Assembly: GCA_022072615.1 (NCBI GenBank)
Contig: JAJVHS010000014.1
Span: forward strand, 26,951 to 90,950
From: Phycisphaerales bacterium
Lineage (GTDB): Bacteria > Planctomycetota > Phycisphaerae > Phycisphaerales > UBA1924
Direction: 5' to 3'
DNA length: 64,000 bases
The notes below the pieces were generated by a model that searched no databases, had not been told where the DNA came from, and worked only from the letters and a program-made list of their open reading frames with translations. Below, one piece after another: positions 35,545 through 44,191 of this stretch. How positions within the stretch are numbered: the first letter of the stretch is position 1; every line of letters starts with the position of its first letter. The position numbers were made by a program, and so were the translations under genes.

Positions 35545-36429
35545 ATGCCCCGCCGCGTGCTGCTGCTGGTCAACAACGAGAAGCCCGAGGCCCGCGAAGC
35601 GGCCACGCAGGTCGCCTCGGTGATCTCGCGACACGGCGTGCTCGCGGGCATCGAGTCGACGCCGTCCGAGAACGTCAAGCCGCTGCCGGGCACGATCGAC
35701 CTCGCGGTGGTCCTGGGCGGCGACGGAACGCTGCTCTCCCAGGCGGGCCGGTTCGGAGCGCTGGGCATCCCGCTTGTCGGGGTCAATTTCGGAAAGCTGG
35801 GCTTCCTGGCGGACTTTGACGTCCACTCGCTCACCGAACTCGCGCCCGTGCTCTTCGGCGCCGACCGCAGCATCGAGCTTCCCGCGCAGGAGCTCCCGTT
35901 CCTGTCCATCCGCGTCTTCGAGGACTCCAACCCCGAAGCGACCTTCGAGGGACTCGCGCTCAACGAGGCGCTCATCGCCGCCGGCCCGCCGTTCCGCATG
36001 ATCACGCTGGCCATCGGCATCGACGGCCATCCCGGTCCCACGCTCTCGGGTGACGGCCTCATCCTGTCGACCGCGGCCGGTTCAACCGCGTACAACCTGT
36101 CCGCGGGCGGGCCGATCGTCTCCCCCGGCGTCGGCGCGATCGTCATCACCGCCATCGCCGCGCACACGCTCTCCTTCCGGCCCATCGTCGTACCGGACAG
36201 CTCGCAGGTCGAGGTCATGATCGAACGCTCGAACCAGGCCGCCCCGGGCTTCGGCAGTTCGGTGGTGCTCGACGGCTACCGGTCGCACCCGTTGTCGCGC
36301 GGCGACCTGGTGGTCGTGCAGCGATCCGAGAAGTACGTCCGCTTCGTCAAGAACCCGCTGGTGAGCTACTGGCAGACGCTCATCAGCAAGCTGAACTGGG
36401 GCCAGCGGCCGCGCCTGCGTCCGGAATGA
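35545..36429 (+). CDS. nadK: NAD kinase
   Basis: 294 residues. The GGDGT motif (VLGGDGTLLSQAGRF), GVNFGKLGFLAD, NEALIA and SGDGLILSTAAGSTAYNLSAGG are all in place. It phosphorylates NAD to NADP. A TACAGT box at 35532-35537 ends 7 nt before the start codon and no ribosome-binding site is visible, so the mRNA may be leaderless. Confidence 0.95.
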   Translation: MPRRVLLLVNNEKPEAREAATQVASVISRHGVLAGIESTPSENVKPLPGTIDLAVVLGGDGTLLSQAGRFGALGIPLVGVNFGKLGFLADFDVHSLTELAPVLFGADRSIELPAQELPFLSIRVFEDSNPEATFEGLALNEALIAAGPPFRMITLAIGIDGHPGPTLSGDGLILSTAAGSTAYNLSAGGPIVSPGVGAIVITAIAAHTLSFRPIVVPDSSQVEVMIERSNQAAPGFGSSVVLDGYRSHPLSRGDLVVVQRSEKYVRFVKNPLVSYWQTLISKLNWGQRPRLRPE

Positions 36430-36439
36430 CAAAAAAGAA

Positions 36440-36465
36440 AACGGCGCCGTGCTGGCGGCGCCGTT
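36440..36465 (+). terminator. Hairpin between nadK and tRNA-Val
   Basis: Perfect 10-bp stem AACGGCGCCG / CGGCGCCGTT with loop TGCTGG. An A-run (36431-36440) lies on its nadK side, so the classical U-tract forms for minus-strand transcripts coming from the tRNA. For nadK itself the hairpin lacks a clear T-run. Confidence 0.65.
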
Positions 36466-36473
36466 CCTCCGAA

Positions 36474-36547
36474 TGGGCGACACTGGACTCGAACCAGTGA
36501 CCTCCACAGTGTCATTGTGGCGCGCTAGCCAACTGCGCCAGTCGCCC
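36474..36547 (-). tRNA. tRNA-Val(GAC)
   Basis: 74 nt on the minus strand. Acceptor GGGCGAC pairs with GTCGCCC, discriminator A, CCA not encoded. Anticodon arm CCACA/TGTGG with 7-nt loop ATGACAC gives anticodon GAC (valine). T-arm ACTGG-TTCGAGT-CCAGT is canonical. It is followed on the same strand by the nadK-side hairpin. Confidence 0.93.
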
Positions 36548-36660
36548 GTGGAGGGGAAGTATACCGCCGCCGACCGCCGACTCCATGACCGCCGCGATTC
36601 CCACGCGCGGACGGCCCTGCATACCAATCAAACAGCGATCATCGCACGTCCGATGGGCGG

Positions 36661-37533
36661 TTATTGCCCGACGCTCGCGATCACGACACGCCGCGTCATG
36701 TCGGAGACCCACGTTCCCCCGGGCTTCTCGATCGTCAGGGCGAAGAGCTTGGCGTTCCCGACCTTGAGCGCGGGAGTGATCGGAACAACCACCGAACCAT
36801 CCGCCGCCGCCGGGGGGACATCGAACACGCCGCCGCTGATCCGGGCCGATTGCCCCGTGGGGTCCACCAGGCCGCGCTCGTCCACGATCCAGAGCTGGTA
36901 CTGCTGCCGATCCGGGTCGTTCGCGGGCAGGCCCCTGAACTTCATGTAGCCCGCCTGGCGCGAGTCGCTCCAGACCACCTCGCCGGTCACGCCGGCGATC
37001 TCCGGCTTGTCCCAGTCGCCCCACGAGGCCCGGACAATGTCCGGCGCGCCCGCCACGAGGCTCTCGGGCGATGTCACCGAGGTGCCGGGCGTTGGCCGCA
37101 GCCACGCGACCGCCGCCAGGATGATCGCGGCCGCCGCCGCAAACCAGCCCACCCAGGTCGAAGCACCCGAACGCGGGCGTGCATCGCCGATGCGCCCCAC
37201 GACATCCGCCGGCGCGCGGCCCCCGGCCGCGGCCGCGCCGCGCGCGGTCCGCCCTTGCTCGGCCTGTCGCTCGGCGAGGAACTCGTCGGCCGCCTTGAAG
37301 AGCTTCTCCCGCAGCTGAGCGGGCAGCGGCTCGGCCGACCCGGGCAGGCCCGCGGCGAGCATGGCCCCGGCGACAAGATCGAGGGATGAATCGTCGAGCG
37401 ACGCCACGTTGATGCCGTACCTGGCCGCGAGTTCGTCGAGCTCACGCTGCTCGGCCGCATCGAGGTCGCCCAGCGCTCGGCCGGCGAGCAGCTCGTGCAG
37501 GCGGGGATCATCGGGGAGCCTGGCGAGGGTCAT
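36661..37533 (-). CDS. RskA-type anti-sigma factor
   Basis: 290 residues from the ATG at 37531-37533, which overlaps the sigma gene stop (ATGA). The N-terminal 70 residues (HELLAGRALGDLDAAEQRELDEL) resemble a zinc-less anti-sigma domain. One TM (about 135-155, WVGWFAAAAAIILAAVAWL) separates it from an extracytoplasmic domain of the RskA C-terminal type (YQLWIVDERGLVDP, VPITPALKVGNAKLFALTIEKPGG). It should hold the adjacent ECF sigma factor inactive until a signal outside the membrane triggers its release by proteolysis. Confidence 0.87.
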   Translation of the reverse strand: MTLARLPDDPRLHELLAGRALGDLDAAEQRELDELAARYGINVASLDDSSLDLVAGAMLAAGLPGSAEPLPAQLREKLFKAADEFLAERQAEQGRTARGAAAAGGRAPADVVGRIGDARPRSGASTWVGWFAAAAAIILAAVAWLRPTPGTSVTSPESLVAGAPDIVRASWGDWDKPEIAGVTGEVVWSDSRQAGYMKFRGLPANDPDRQQYQLWIVDERGLVDPTGQSARISGGVFDVPPAAADGSVVVPITPALKVGNAKLFALTIEKPGGTWVSDMTRRVVIASVGQ

Positions 37534-38123
37534 GCGTTGCCCTCCGCGCCGCGGGCCGCCCGCCCGGCAGGCCCTGTTGCTTCCAGCAGCGCCCGCAGCT
37601 TGAGCAGGCCACGCCGAGCATGTGTCTTGACCGTCCCCAGGGGCAACCCGATCGCCCTGGAAATCCTTTCGTGCGAGAGCCCCTGGTAGATGGAAAGCCG
37701 CAGCACGTTCTGCTGTTCGGGGCTGAGCTGGTCGAGCGCCGAAACGGCCTGCCGGGCCTCGTCCGAGAGCTCCGCTCGGTCGGTCGTACCCACCGCCGGC
37801 GCATCGGCCTGCTGATCCAGCGATTCGCGCACCGGGTCCCGGGCCGCCCGGCGGCGGCGGTCGATCAGCCTGCGGCGGGCGATCGTGGCGACGAAGGCCG
37901 TCTCCGAGGCGATCGTGGGGTCGTAGCGGTCCGCGCAGCGCCACAGCTCAACGAAGATCTCCTGCACCGCGTCCTGTGCCTCGGCCTCGGTGAACGTCAG
38001 CTTCCGAGCGATCGACCACACCAGGCCGCCGTAGCGGTCGATGCACTCGCGCACCGCCGCCGCGTCACCCTTGGCGGTGCGCTGCAGCAATCCCAGCGGT
38101 GCGGATGCGTGGATGGTGGTCAT
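37530..38123 (-). CDS. ECF RNA polymerase sigma factor (SigK-like)
   Basis: 197 residues from the ATG at 38121-38123. Region 2 is GGLVWSIARKLTFTEAEAQDAVQEIFVELWRCA with the usual DA.QE.F..LW motif. Region 4 is LDQLSPEQQNVLRLSIYQGLSHERISRAIGLPLGTVKTHARRGL, ending in a DNA-binding helix. The pairing with an RskA-type gene and translation overlap place it in the SigK/RskA branch. Its target promoters are not known; the upstream fasciclin gene is a likely one. Confidence 0.9.
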   Translation of the reverse strand: MTTIHASAPLGLLQRTAKGDAAAVRECIDRYGGLVWSIARKLTFTEAEAQDAVQEIFVELWRCADRYDPTIASETAFVATIARRRLIDRRRRAARDPVRESLDQQADAPAVGTTDRAELSDEARQAVSALDQLSPEQQNVLRLSIYQGLSHERISRAIGLPLGTVKTHARRGLLKLRALLEATGPAGRAARGAEGNA

Positions 38124-38293
38124 TCGCGAAACAGAGAATCCGGTTGGACGGCCCTGGGCCTCGCCATCGGCGGCGGGGAGAACCCCATGATACCGCCCCG
38201 GCTGCGCTCGGACGACCCGCGAGCACCGCACGCCGGGGCCGGACACCGTCGCCCGGCCCCGGCGCATCAGATGCTCGATCTGCCGGGTCTGCA

Positions 38294-39274
38294 TCACTTG
38301 GGCAGGATCACGGTATCGATCACGTGGATCACGCCGTTGGTCGCGTCGATGTCGGCCGACAGGACCTTCGCGCCGTTGATGGTCACGCCGCCCGCCTCGG
38401 ACTTGATCGCCACCGACCCGCCCTGGAGCGTGGACGCCTTGCCGGCCTTGACCGCGGCGTCGGAGTAGATCCGCCCGCTGACCACGTGGTACTTGAGGAT
38501 CGAGACCAGCTTCTCGCGGTTCTCAGGCTTGAGGAGCGACTCGACCGTCTCCTTGGGGAGCTTGGCGAAGGCCTCGTCGGTCGGCGCAAACACCGTGAAC
38601 GGCCCGTCGCCCTCGAGCGTGCTCACCAGCTCGGCGGTCGTGAGCAGCTTGGCGAGCGTCGAGAACTTGCCGGCGGCCACGGCCGTCTGGACCACGTTCT
38701 TGTCGCTGGGCAGGATCACCGTGTCGATCACGTGGATCACGCCGTTGGTGCACTCGATGTCGGCCTTGGTCACGGCGGCGCCGTCGACCTTCACGCCGCC
38801 GTCCTTGGCGACCAGGTCCACGCGCTGGCCGTCGAGCGTCGCCGCCGCGCCGGTCTTGACGTCCTTGGCCAGCACCGTCCCCGACACCACGTGGTACTTC
38901 AGGATCGACGCCAGCCGAGCCTTGTTGGCGGGCTTGAGCAGCTCTTCCACGGTGCCCGCGGGGAGCTTGGCGAAGGCCTCATCGGTCGGGGCGAACACGG
39001 TGAACGGGCCCTTGCCCTTCAACGCGTCGACCAGGCCCGCGGCCTTCAGCGCCGCCGCGAGGGTCTTGAACGACCCCGCCGCCACCGCCGTGTCCACGAT
39101 GTCCATGGCCGCGTGCTCGGGGCGGTACGACGCCGCCACCATCACCGGGGCGTTCGCGGCCGTCGAACCCGAGCACTCGCTTGCCTGCTGCGTGCTCTTG
39201 CACTGGCCGGCGGCCGCGGCGGTCAGAAGGCCCAGGGAAACAGCACCCAGCACGACGGATTTGGCAAAGTCCAT
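38294..39274 (-). CDS. Secreted protein with two fasciclin (FAS1) domains
   Basis: 326 residues, GGAG upstream of the ATG. Signal peptide [23 protein letters not shown]. Two FAS1 domains (about 55-185 and 190-325) each show [23 protein letters not shown] and [13 protein letters not shown], the H1 and H2 conserved regions. The two copies are very similar, so they probably duplicated recently. FAS1 proteins are cell-surface adhesion proteins. The gene stands upstream of the sigma/anti-sigma pair on the same strand, 170 bp away. Confidence 0.93.
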   Translation of the reverse strand: MDFAKSVVLGAVSLGLLTAAAAGQCKSTQQASECSGSTAANAPVMVAASYRPEHAAMDIVDTAVAAGSFKTLAAALKAAGLVDALKGKGPFTVFAPTDEAFAKLPAGTVEELLKPANKARLASILKYHVVSGTVLAKDVKTGAAATLDGQRVDLVAKDGGVKVDGAAVTKADIECTNGVIHVIDTVILPSDKNVVQTAVAAGKFSTLAKLLTTAELVSTLEGDGPFTVFAPTDEAFAKLPKETVESLLKPENREKLVSILKYHVVSGRIYSDAAVKAGKASTLQGGSVAIKSEAGGVTINGAKVLSADIDATNGVIHVIDTVILPK

Positions 39275-39427
39275 GCGATCACTCCGGCGCTGCGGGATAA
39301 CCCCGCTCGCGCATTGGTTCCACCCACTGGCCCGGGCACCCGGCTCGGGCGATGTCCTCAGGGGCCGGGAGATTTCGCAGGGCCGGCGTCGGCGGATTCA
39401 GCATGCCGCCAGGCCGGACCGGCCAAA

Positions 39428-39468
39428 AACGACGAAGACACGGCGGTGAGCCGTGCCTTCGCGTCGTT
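39428..39468 (-). terminator. Terminator of the OmpA-like gene
   Basis: A long imperfect stem: AACGACG...AAG...CACGGC against GCCGTG...CTT...CGTCGTT with a 5-nt loop. On the minus strand it is followed by a T-run (plus A-run 39425-39429). It lies about 50 bp past the OmpA gene stop and upstream of the fasciclin gene, which therefore needs its own promoter. Confidence 0.75.
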
Positions 39469-39519
39469 ACAAGGATCCGTGTGTGCAAACCTAGCCGGAC
39501 CGGCGGTTGCCGGTCGGGA

Positions 39520-40179
39520 TCAGTTCGCGCCGATCACGATCACGTCGGCTCGGCGGCCGTCGCGGCTGACCTTGCTGGTGGTCGAGCCCATGCCCGCCGT
39601 GGTGATCCGTGAGCTGGAGACGCCGCGCTGCACGAGGTAGCGCTTGACCGAGTCGGCCCGGGCCTCGCTCAGCTCCTCGTTGGACTTGTACTTGCCCCTC
39701 TTCGGGGGCGCGCCGTCGGCGTGGCCCTCGACCCGCACGTCGTAGCCGGCGTACCGGCCGTTGAGCGCCGAGGCGATCGAGTTGAGCGTCGACATCGACG
39801 CCTTGTCGAGCGTCACGCTCCCGGAGGCGAAGTTCACCGTGCCGAGGTTGCGCGTCTCCATGGATCGCTGCGGCCGCGAGTCGCCCTGGGGATACCCGCC
39901 GGCACCCGTGTCCTGCGGAGCGGCGGTCCGAGCCGCCAGTTCCTGCTTGAGCTGGTTGTTCTCCTGCAGAGCATTGGCGAGGGCTTCTTCCTTCTGGCGC
40001 TCCTGGGACTGGTTCTGCGTCACCTGCTGGCGGAGTTCTTCGTTCTCCTGCGCCAGGGCGTCGTACTTCTCCTTCGAGACGTTGTTGCAGCCGCCCAGCG
40101 CGGTCGCCGCGAGCGTGATCGCCAGCCCGATGAACGTCCCCAGCCGACGACCCCTCAATGCATTGGTGAATCCAGCCAT
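39520..40179 (-). CDS. OmpA family lipoprotein (Pal-like)
   Basis: 219 residues from the ATG at 40177-40179. The N-terminal hydrophobic stretch ends in LAATALGGCNN, a lipobox. A coiled coil (about 38-90, KYDALAQENEELRQQV...) leads to an OmpA C-terminal peptidoglycan-binding domain: VNFASGSVTLDKASMSTL, VRVEGHADGAPPKRGKYKSN, LSEARADSVKRYLVQRGV and RRADVIVI. It tethers the outer membrane to the wall. The residues after GHAD are longer than in Pal. Confidence 0.9.
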   Translation of the reverse strand: MAGFTNALRGRRLGTFIGLAITLAATALGGCNNVSKEKYDALAQENEELRQQVTQNQSQERQKEEALANALQENNQLKQELAARTAAPQDTGAGGYPQGDSRPQRSMETRNLGTVNFASGSVTLDKASMSTLNSIASALNGRYAGYDVRVEGHADGAPPKRGKYKSNEELSEARADSVKRYLVQRGVSSSRITTAGMGSTTSKVSRDGRRADVIVIGAN

Positions 40180-40449
40180 CGTTGACCTTCCTTGATGCAC
40201 GCCGTGCGAGTGAAAAGGCAGGCGTCGCCTTGCCCGCGCCTAACTCTATCGGTCCGAACGCAGAAAAAACCGCAGTTGACAACACCGCGCGATGAGCTTC
40301 GGCACACACGCCTGGCTCAGCGCCCAACCGTACGCGCGGATCACGCCAAAAGCCGCCGCAACTGGGCAAAAACCATCGAACCCGTGCCGTCGGCGCCGGA
40401 CCGACGAGCCCGGCCCCGCCTCGAACTCCTCCCCGCCACCGGCCGTGGC

Positions 40450-42018
40450 CTACGGCAGGTTGACCGGCGGTTGCGATCGCAGGATCACCGTTAGGAACCC
40501 CTCCAGCGCGGGCTTGCACAGCACCGCGAGCACCGCCGCCACCGCGATGTGCGGGCCGTACGGCATCGCCTTGCGGAACCCCTTGAAGAGCGCCGACACC
40601 GCCGCGTACGCCAGCCCGACGAAGGCGGCCCCGAAGAACGCCAGCGTCGAATCCACCCACCCCACGCACGCTCCCACCGCCGCCAGCAGGTGCACATCGC
40701 CCATGCCCATGGCTTCCCGCCCGAACGCGAGCGTCCCCAGGATCCGGACCATCCAGACCAGCCCGCCCCCGATGAGGTACCCCAGCAAGGCGCCCGCGAG
40801 CACGTCAAGCCAAAGCGGCGCCTCCTTTGCCGGCATCAGTATCCCGAATGCGTCCGGCTGCCACGGACCCGCATACGCGAACGCCAGCCGCATGCCCAGC
40901 AGCCCGCACGCCACGACCGGCGCCAGGAACATCGCCTCCTTGAGCACCTCACGCCGGGCGTGCGGGTACTCGAGCCAAAGGTCCGACGGCGAGTCCGGCG
41001 GCACATCGAACGACGAACCTGGCGAGGCCTCGGCCGGCGGAGGTGTCGCCCGAACGCTCGGGTCTGGGGCGGGTGTCGACTCTGCCGGGCTTGCGCCTGC
41101 CGGCTCACCCGTCGCCACGGCGGGCGCCGACTCCGCGCCCATCGATAACGGCGGCCCCGGGCTCGGGACGGGGGTTGCCGCGTCTGTCAGGTCCTGGACG
41201 AAGGGTTCAGGTTGCGGCGCCGCCGGATCGGCGATCGCTGGAGTGGTCTGGTCGGTCGTGCCCGCGCGGGCGGCCACGTGCTCGCGTTCCCACTGGTCGT
41301 AGTCCGACCAGCTCCGCCGGATGAGCCCGGTGGCAAGCAGGATGTTCGCGATGACCACCCCCACCGCACCGCCCAGCGCCAGTCCGATCAGCAGCCAGCC
41401 TCTCGGCCCGGGCGACGCGAGCGTCCACGTCCAACCCAGTGCGACGTGAAAGAGCCGCCCGTGGCTGTGCTCGATCCACGCGGCGTGCAGCGGATGCGCC
41501 ACCAGGCCCACCGCCGCGGGCACCCACGCCAGGGGCAGCGGGATCATCGACGTCTTGGCGTCCACCAGCGTCATCGCGGTCAGCGATCCGAAGAGCACGA
41601 GGACGATCACCAGCGTCGGCCACATGGACGACAGGCCTTCGAGCGCCCACTCCGGGCGAAGGTCGTGCACGCTGACGCCCAGCGACCAGTGCCCGGGCAG
41701 AAGGAACCACAGCCAGTAGACCAGGACGAACATGCCTCCCACGAACGCCTCGACCAGCGGGTATTCGGGCGATATCCGCACCCGGCAGAACCGGCACCGG
41801 CCGCGGAGCAGGATCCACCCAAGAACCGGGATGTTCTCGCGCCAGGTCAGCCGGGTCTGGCACGACGGGCAGCGCGACGGCGGCGTCACGACGCTCAGGC
41901 CCAGCGGCATCCGGTACACCAGCACGTTGATCAGCGACCCCACGCACGAGCCGATCGCAAACACAAAGAGCGTTTGCAGGATCGCGAACACGAGCATGTA
42001 GATCTGCCACTGTTCCAT
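40450..42018 (-). CDS. Type IV prepilin peptidase with a long interior insert
   Basis: 522 residues from the ATG at 42016-42018 (MEQWQIYMLVFAILQ). The N-terminal part has the methylase-type region with zinc-binding CPSC...CRFC (PPSRCPSCQTRLTWRENIPVLG) as in PilD. The catalytic Asp residues are in MTLVDAKTSMIPLP and GMGDVHLLAAVG. A long Pro/Ala/Ser/Glu-rich loop (about 260-385) separates the catalytic halves, and the protein is nearly twice the usual 250-290 residues. It should cleave prepilin leader peptides such as that of the pseudopilin encoded at 42496-43602. Confidence 0.88.
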   Translation of the reverse strand: MEQWQIYMLVFAILQTLFVFAIGSCVGSLINVLVYRMPLGLSVVTPPSRCPSCQTRLTWRENIPVLGWILLRGRCRFCRVRISPEYPLVEAFVGGMFVLVYWLWFLLPGHWSLGVSVHDLRPEWALEGLSSMWPTLVIVLVLFGSLTAMTLVDAKTSMIPLPLAWVPAAVGLVAHPLHAAWIEHSHGRLFHVALGWTWTLASPGPRGWLLIGLALGGAVGVVIANILLATGLIRRSWSDYDQWEREHVAARAGTTDQTTPAIADPAAPQPEPFVQDLTDAATPVPSPGPPLSMGAESAPAVATGEPAGASPAESTPAPDPSVRATPPPAEASPGSSFDVPPDSPSDLWLEYPHARREVLKEAMFLAPVVACGLLGMRLAFAYAGPWQPDAFGILMPAKEAPLWLDVLAGALLGYLIGGGLVWMVRILGTLAFGREAMGMGDVHLLAAVGACVGWVDSTLAFFGAAFVGLAYAAVSALFKGFRKAMPYGPHIAVAAVLAVLCKPALEGFLTVILRSQPPVNLP

Positions 42019-42136
42019 CGAGGGAGGGGAAACGGCTCGGGGGTCCGACGCGGGGCCTGGTTCGCGCCGTGCAGCCCCGCGGGGGACTCGGGGATCGACT
42101 TGGGGGGACGGTGCGCTCGCGCGCCCTGGTCCCAAC

Positions 42137-42373
42137 CTACGGCTTCCTGGAATCTCCCGAGTCGGCGGCGAGCGTCCGCGAGAGTTCATCGACCTTCTGC
42201 TCGGCCTTGGTGAGAATGTCGCGGCAGCGTCGGATGAGAGCGACGCCGCGCTCGTACTCGGCGATCGACTGTTCGAGGCCGACCTCGCCGGATTCGACGC
42301 GCCGGACGATCTCCTCGAGCTTGGCGAGAAGATCCTCGAAGGAACCCTCGGCTGGACGCTGTTCTGCGGTCAT
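42137..42373 (-). CDS. xseB: Exodeoxyribonuclease VII small subunit
   Basis: 78 residues. SFEDLLAKLEEIVRRVESGEVGLEQSIAEYERGVALIRRC is the whole family pattern (FE..L..LE.IV..LE.G...LE.S...YE.G..L). XseB binds XseA to form exonuclease VII. No xseA is adjacent. The reading frame starts 124 bp after the pseudopilin stop and precedes the prepilin peptidase gene. Confidence 0.9.
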   Translation of the reverse strand: MTAEQRPAEGSFEDLLAKLEEIVRRVESGEVGLEQSIAEYERGVALIRRCRDILTKAEQKVDELSRTLAADSGDSRKP

Positions 42374-42434
42374 GCTCGCAAGCCTAGCCCGGAGGCCGCC
42401 GAGGAGCCGCGGACCGAGCGTCGGTTAAAAAAGA

Positions 42435-42463
42435 CAAAGGCCCGGGCATGATCCGGGCCTTTG
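42435..42463 (-). terminator. Terminator of the pseudopilin gene
   Basis: 11-bp perfect stem CAAAGGCCCGG / CCGGGCCTTTG, loop GCATGAT, followed on the minus strand by CTTTTTT (plus A-run 42427-42432). It separates the pseudopilin gene from xseB. Confidence 0.9.
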
Positions 42464-42495
42464 CGGTAGGACTCAACAGGAGACTTCGAGCGGGA

Positions 42496-43602
42496 TCAAT
42501 ACGCCATCGAGAAGACTTCGCCGTTCTCGTTGACCGTCTTGTCCGTGCTCGTGCGGGCCGCCTTGCCGCTGGGCAGGTCGACACCACGCAGGCCGGACCG
42601 GGTCATCGCCCAGCGAGCCGGGAGGGTGTCGGTCCCCGTTGGGCTGCGCGGCGGGGGCATGTAGATCGTGTCCTTGCCGAGGCCGTAGTCGTAGTCCCAG
42701 TACCAGGGGTTCTTGTCCATCGGGTTGGCCGGATCGCCACCGAGGTTCGAGGTGCCGACACGGACGACCTGGACCGAACCGTCCATCATCGTGACGGCCG
42801 AACGGCAGTCGTCGTAGCCGAAGAAGCTCTCGAACTTGCGGTAGCCGCGCTCCGCCGTGATCCACATGAACACCTTCTGAGCGGGGAAGGTCACGTCGCC
42901 GAACTTGCGGTCGCCGAGCTGGCAGTTGCCGGGAACGCTGACCGAGTTCCACGCCGCAACCCGCAGGCGCTGGCTGGGCGGCGAGCTCTTGTCGAACGAC
43001 GCGATCGAGAGCGAGTACGACGAGCCGAACGGCCAGCGGTGGTTGCCCGACGTGCTGCCGAGCGGCTTGTACGAGTTGGGGCAGCGAGCCCAGAAGTCGG
43101 TCGGCTTCACACGATCTTCGGTGATCATGCGCTGCCAGTAGATACGCGCCCGGTCATGGGGGCTGATGACCATCTTCTCGGGCAGACGGGCCGCGAGGTA
43201 GTCCTGAGCCACCAGGTGCGTGTACCAGATGTGCGGAATCCAGCCCGAGATCTTCGGGAAGGTCGAGTTGTCGTTGCCGGTACGCCGCCGGATGATGTCG
43301 ACCGCCTGGTTGGCCGCCGCCTCGACGTCCGTGCCCGCGTTCTGCAGATCCGACCAGTCGGTCTTCGACTTGCCCTTGCGCCAGGTGAATCCGAAGATCC
43401 GGTCCTGGAAGTCCGCGGAGTAGCTGCCGAGCACCGTGCCGAACTGCTTGAGGTTCGTCGTGTCGATCAGGTTCTTGGCGGACTTGCGAGCCTCGCCCAG
43501 CGCCGGGAGCAGAATCCCGATCAGAAGGGCAATAATCGCGATCACCACCAGCAGCTCGATGAGGGTGAAAGCCCGTCTTCCCTGGGTATTCCCCACCTTC
43601 AT
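42496..43602 (-). CDS. Planctomycete pseudopilin-like protein
   Basis: 368 residues from the ATG at 43600-43602, with AAGGAGG upstream. The prepilin leader [20 protein letters not shown] is cleaved before Phe and methylated by a prepilin peptidase. The remaining hydrophobic helix ([13 protein letters not shown]) is the usual assembly helix. The long C-terminal domain ([17 protein letters not shown] near residue 270) matches the planctomycete family with H-X9-DG-like tails. Large numbers of such paralogues occur in planctomycetes and their roles are not known. Confidence 0.9.
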   Translation of the reverse strand: MKVGNTQGRRAFTLIELLVVIAIIALLIGILLPALGEARKSAKNLIDTTNLKQFGTVLGSYSADFQDRIFGFTWRKGKSKTDWSDLQNAGTDVEAAANQAVDIIRRRTGNDNSTFPKISGWIPHIWYTHLVAQDYLAARLPEKMVISPHDRARIYWQRMITEDRVKPTDFWARCPNSYKPLGSTSGNHRWPFGSSYSLSIASFDKSSPPSQRLRVAAWNSVSVPGNCQLGDRKFGDVTFPAQKVFMWITAERGYRKFESFFGYDDCRSAVTMMDGSVQVVRVGTSNLGGDPANPMDKNPWYWDYDYGLGKDTIYMPPPRSPTGTDTLPARWAMTRSGLRGVDLPSGKAARTSTDKTVNENGEVFSMAY

Positions 43603-44191
43603 GCGACAGCCTCCTTTGAGCCCCCGCAAATCCTGACGAGATCGGAATCCTACCAAGTTCAACATTCGCGGCAAAGAGGCGAACGGATCTGCGCAGGGGC
43701 TCGCTTCTTTACCTTTGCACCGAGGCGACGCACCTCGGCAACGAACAAATCCCGTCCACCTCACGATGCGAACACCAGGCGGCAGAGCCTCCTGGTGATT
43801 TCAACCGTTGCCATGTTCTCAACACAAGAAAAACCTGCAATCCGCTATCGCTCGAACGCGTTCAACGACTGCCGCTGAAAAACCCCGCGAAGCATTCCCA
43901 AGACTCCGTTCACCAGAGCATCCACCACCGATGATGCTCGCTCTCCGCCGGGATCCTTCACCGACTGAATGCGCCAGCAACCCCTTGGACCGAGAACCGG
44001 CCCTCAGGATTCTATCGGGCAATCCCTCTGCCCGTTGCAGCAAGTGTACCACATCACGGAATCGGCTGCGAACGATTTTTCCCGGAATTGCGACCGGGAA
44101 TCAAGCATTCATACCAAACATATAACAAACACATATCACCCAGCCAGAGCCTGTCGCGGTGATGTACCCTGCGGCGACACAGGAGCCGCGG
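43603..44191. other. Intergenic region between divergent pseudopilin and DUF5703 genes
   Basis: About 590 bp with no convincing gene. It must hold both promoters and is more AT-rich at its right end. Two hairpins lie on the pseudopilin side: CCGAGG/CCTCGG at 43720-43738 and CACCAGG/CCTGGTG at 43773-43797. On the minus strand they would form part of a long 5' leader. I could not match them to a riboswitch class I know. Confidence 0.5.

Noticed and set aside
43720..43797. Possible c-di-GMP (GEMM) riboswitch upstream of the pseudopilin gene
   Set aside because: Hairpins exist, but the conserved ligand-pocket bases of the GEMM class could not be placed with confidence.
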